From contig JBGTFQ010000136.1 of the NCBI GenBank assembly GCA_041747155.1, positions 1-25,937 of the forward strand: a DNA stretch of 25,937 bases. The letters run 5' to 3'. Under the pieces are notes generated by a model. It searched no databases, was not told the origin of the DNA, and was given only the letters and a program-made list of their open reading frames with translations. Shown here one piece after another: positions 23,520-25,937 of the stretch. Each line of letters opens with the position of its first letter. The first letter of the stretch is position 1. The position numbers and the translations under genes are program-made. Source of the stretch: JACDDK01 sp041747155 (GTDB lineage Bacteria; Actinomycetota; Rubrobacteria; Rubrobacterales; Rubrobacteraceae).

Positions 23520-24398
23520 CTATCCGGCGGACAAGGCTTCCGCGCCCGCCGCGATCTCACTGATCTCACTAGTTATCTGGGCCTGTCGCGCCTTGTTCAT
23601 CTGCAACGTCAGGGTCTTGACCAAGTCATTGGCGTTGTCCGTAGCACTCTGCATGGCCGTCATTCGCGCCCCGTGCTCCCCCGCCGCGCTTTCGAGCATC
23701 GCCTGCCAGATCATGGTCTCCGCATAACGCGGCACGAGCTTCTGCAACACCGAGTCCGCGTCCGGCACGTACTCCATATACGTGTTCGACTCGTTCTCCG
23801 GCTCATCGTTGCCGTCGTCCTCTTCCTCGTCCGGTGCCGCCGGGATGAGCCGTTTGATGACCGGCTTCTGCGTCATGGCGGTCTCGAAACGGTTGAAGAT
23901 CAAATAGACCTCATCGGCCTCTTCATCCTCGAACATCCGGGTTAGTGCCTGACCGATCTCACGAGCCTTGTCGTAAGTTGGATCGTCGGAAAAACCGAGG
24001 AAAGTCTCTTCTAGCTCGATCCCCCGAAACCGAAAGAACGCGACCGATTTCCGACCGCTGGCGACCTGCTTGAGATCCGCGCTCTGCTCACTGCGGAACT
24101 GCATCGTGCGCCGAAGTATCTGAGCGTTGAATCCACCCGCCAAACCCCGGTCAGCAGTGAGGGAAGCGATGGCGACCGTCTTGACTTCGCGGCCCACGAG
24201 CAGCGGGCTCTTAGTCGTGGCTTTGGCGGCCACGTCGCGCATCATCTCCTCGATGTTGTCCGCGTAGGCCCGCGACTTCTTGACACGAGCCTCGGCTTTG
24301 CGGAACTTGACCGCCGAGACGGTTTGAAGAGCCTCGGTAACCTTCGCTATGTTTTTGACCGAGCCGATCTGGCGCTTTAAGTCGCGAAGCGTAGCCAT
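23520..24398 (-). CDS. atpG: ATP synthase F1 gamma subunit
   Basis: Gamma is the rotating central stalk of F1. The 292-residue product starts MATLRDLKRQIGSVKNIAKV, the family's standard N-terminal helix, and ends with the matching C-terminal helix (TDNANDLVKTLTLQMNKARQAQITSEISEI). The middle Rossmann-like domain has ASLTADRGLAGGFNAQIL. Residues about 190-203 form an acidic insertion (DEEEDDGNDEPENE) in a loop that varies in length in this family. The ATG at 24398 has AAGG about 10 bases upstream and follows the atpA stop by 3 bases. Confidence 0.96.
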   Translation of the reverse strand: MATLRDLKRQIGSVKNIAKVTEALQTVSAVKFRKAEARVKKSRAYADNIEEMMRDVAAKATTKSPLLVGREVKTVAIASLTADRGLAGGFNAQILRRTMQFRSEQSADLKQVASGRKSVAFFRFRGIELEETFLGFSDDPTYDKAREIGQALTRMFEDEEADEVYLIFNRFETAMTQKPVIKRLIPAAPDEEEDDGNDEPENESNTYMEYVPDADSVLQKLVPRYAETMIWQAMLESAAGEHGARMTAMQSATDNANDLVKTLTLQMNKARQAQITSEISEIAAGAEALSAG

Positions 24399-24401
24399 GC
24401 T

Positions 24402-25937
24402 CTACGAACCTTCTTCCGAGCCGTTCTCGTCCGTCGACTCCTCATCGTCTTCCCCGCCGACCGAAGTATCCACTGTGCCAGTGTTCTGCGGCTCGTAGTT
24501 GTCGGAGTACTTTTTGAGGACATCCTTGAGGCTTTTCTCGGTCTCGTCCGTGAGCTTCTGTTCGTCGCGGATCGAATCGAGGATCTCACTGTGGCTGTCT
24601 TTCATGTGGTCGCGAAGCTGCCGCTCGTAGTCGGGGACGCTGTCGGTCTCGACTTCGTCCATGTAGCCATTGGAAGCCGCGTAGATCACCACGACTTGCT
24701 CCTCGACATCCAGCGGGTCACGCTCGCTCTGACGAAGCATCGCCGTGAGTCGTTCTCCCCGAGCCAGCGTCTGCTGCGTCGCTTTATCCAGGTCACTGCC
24801 GAACTGCGCGAAGCTCTGAAGCTCCCGGAACTGCGAGAGATCCAGCTTCAAAGTACCCGCGATGCTCTTCATGGCTTTGATCTGCGCGGAGCCACCCACC
24901 CGGCTGACCGAGTTACCCACGTCGATGGCCGGACGCTGCCCGGAGTTGAACAGGTCCGAGTCAAGGAAGATCTGACCGTCCGTGATCGAGATAACGTTGG
25001 TCGGGATGTAAGCCGAAATATCTCCGGCTTTTGTCTCGACGACCGGAAGCGCCGTCAACGAACCGCCGCCCATGTCTTCGGAGAGCCTCGCGGCCCGTTC
25101 GAGAAGGCGCGAGTGCAGATAGAAAACGTCCCCTGGGTAAGCTTCGCGACCTGGCGGTCGACGCAAGAGCAGCATCATTTGCCGGTAAGCGATGGCGTGC
25201 TTGGAGAGGTCATCGTAGATGATTAGCGCGTCCTCGCCCCGTGCCATAAAGAACTCGCCGATAGCGCACCCGGCGTAGGGCGCGAGGTACTGGAGCGTGG
25301 CGGACTGAGCCGCGGAGGCGTTTACGATGGTCGTATACTCCATCGCGCCAGCTTCTTCGAGGGAGGAGACTACGCCAGCGACGGTCGAGTCCTTCTGACC
25401 GATAGCGACGTAGATACATTTCACATTCTGGTCCGCCTGGTTGATGATCGTGTCGATGGCGATGGCCGACTTGCCCGTCTTGCGGTCGCCGATAATAAGC
25501 TCTCGCTGGCCCCGGCCTATCGGGATCATGGCGTCGATTGCCTTGAGGCCCGTCTGCAACGGTGTCTTGACCGGCTGCCGCTTGATAATGCCGGGCGCGA
25601 CCAACTCCACCGGGACATTGTCTTCGGCCTCGATCTCACCCTTGCCGTCCATCGGAGCACCGAGAGGCGTTATGACACGCCCGAGGACACCCTCGCCGAC
25701 CGGCACGCTCGCTAGACGCTCCGTCCGTCGGACGGTGTTTCCCTCCTGGATATGCGTGTCAGAACCCGCGATTATGACACCGACGTTGTCCTCTTCGAGG
25801 TTAAGGGCTAGACCCGTGATCTTGTCTCCCCGCGAGTCCTCGAACTCAAGCATCTCCTGGTACATCACGTTGGTCAGGCCGTGGACGCGAGCGATACCGT
25901 CCCCGACCTCCAACACCTGCCCGACTTCCTCGGTACG
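24402..25937 (-). CDS. atpA: ATP synthase F1 alpha subunit, 3' part (5' end outside window)
   Basis: The alpha subunit alternates with beta in the F1 hexamer and holds non-catalytic nucleotide sites. The frame is open to the window edge, where it reads RTEEVGQVLEVGDGIARVHGL, about 25-30 residues into a normal alpha subunit. The GTG at 25916 is internal, not a start. Walker A is GDRKTGKSA and a later motif is ALIIYDDLSKHAIAYRQ. In all, 511 residues are visible. The last 18 or so, from about GGEDDEESTDENG to the end, form an acidic tail not usual in the family. It is followed by atpG after 3 bases. Confidence 0.97.
   Translation of the reverse strand, partial: RTEEVGQVLEVGDGIARVHGLTNVMYQEMLEFEDSRGDKITGLALNLEEDNVGVIIAGSDTHIQEGNTVRRTERLASVPVGEGVLGRVITPLGAPMDGKGEIEAEDNVPVELVAPGIIKRQPVKTPLQTGLKAIDAMIPIGRGQRELIIGDRKTGKSAIAIDTIINQADQNVKCIYVAIGQKDSTVAGVVSSLEEAGAMEYTTIVNASAAQSATLQYLAPYAGCAIGEFFMARGEDALIIYDDLSKHAIAYRQMMLLLRRPPGREAYPGDVFYLHSRLLERAARLSEDMGGGSLTALPVVETKAGDISAYIPTNVISITDGQIFLDSDLFNSGQRPAIDVGNSVSRVGGSAQIKAMKSIAGTLKLDLSQFRELQSFAQFGSDLDKATQQTLARGERLTAMLRQSERDPLDVEEQVVVIYAASNGYMDEVETDSVPDYERQLRDHMKDSHSEILDSIRDEQKLTDETEKSLKDVLKKYSDNYEPQNTGTVDTSVGGEDDEESTDENGSEEGS

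Noticed and set aside
25914..25916. GTG as the start of atpA
   Set aside because: The frame continues to the window edge with normal alpha-subunit sequence (TEEVGQVLEVGDG), so this codon is internal.
1..25937. CRISPR array, transposon, prophage, tRNA, rRNA or defence genes
   Set aside because: I looked for regular repeats, inverted-repeat-bounded transposase frames, cloverleaf folds and known defence motifs and saw none. All coding space is taken by conserved housekeeping genes.

Overview
This window is a conserved housekeeping chromosomal segment of a bacterium. Every recognisable gene, about two dozen over 26 kb, is on the minus strand. The base composition is moderately GC-rich by eye. 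Gene content points to a Gram-positive-type actinobacterium, possibly a deep-branching one such as Rubrobacter or a relative: ftsEX after prfB with a DUF2993/LmeA-like gene between them, a long-form ribosome hibernation factor before secA, the secA-prfB pair, and an atp operon followed by murA and a nuo operon. That placement is inference from gene order and protein style, because no search could be run.

Read in the direction of transcription (high to low coordinates), the window opens inside the ATP synthase F1 operon: atpA (5' end cut off), atpG, atpD, atpC. Next comes murA (peptidoglycan precursor synthesis), a strong 16-bp stem-loop, and an M20-family metallopeptidase that appears to start at a CTG codon. 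A good sigma70-type promoter then precedes an eleven-gene complex I operon, nuoABCDHIJKLMN, whose genes are tightly packed and often overlap. A sugar-phosphate nucleotidyltransferase follows nuoN after 4 bases and probably shares the transcript. After a short gap come comF-like, hpf, secA, prfB, a DUF2993 protein, ftsE and the 5' part of ftsX.

The window joins energy metabolism (proton-pumping complex I and ATP synthase), envelope and division functions (MurA, SecA, FtsEX) and translation control (RF2, HPF). Complex I is encoded in its 11-subunit form. The NADH-oxidising module genes nuoE, nuoF and nuoG are absent from their usual place between nuoD and nuoH, where the two genes overlap. If they are not elsewhere in the genome, the electron donor is probably not NADH through the usual module.

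I found no CRISPR array, insertion sequence, prophage, toxin-antitoxin pair, restriction system, tRNA or rRNA, and no convincing sign of an undescribed system. The points worth a second look are smaller: the missing NADH module together with charged C-terminal tails on NuoB and NuoI; acidic low-complexity extensions on the F1 subunits, especially AtpD; the apparent CTG start of the M20 peptidase; a relic-like frameshift site in prfB; and several stem-loops between genes. No gene-free stretch exceeds 300 bases. The longest are 7048-7235 (188 bases), 19798-19964 (167 bases) and 1075-1227 (153 bases).
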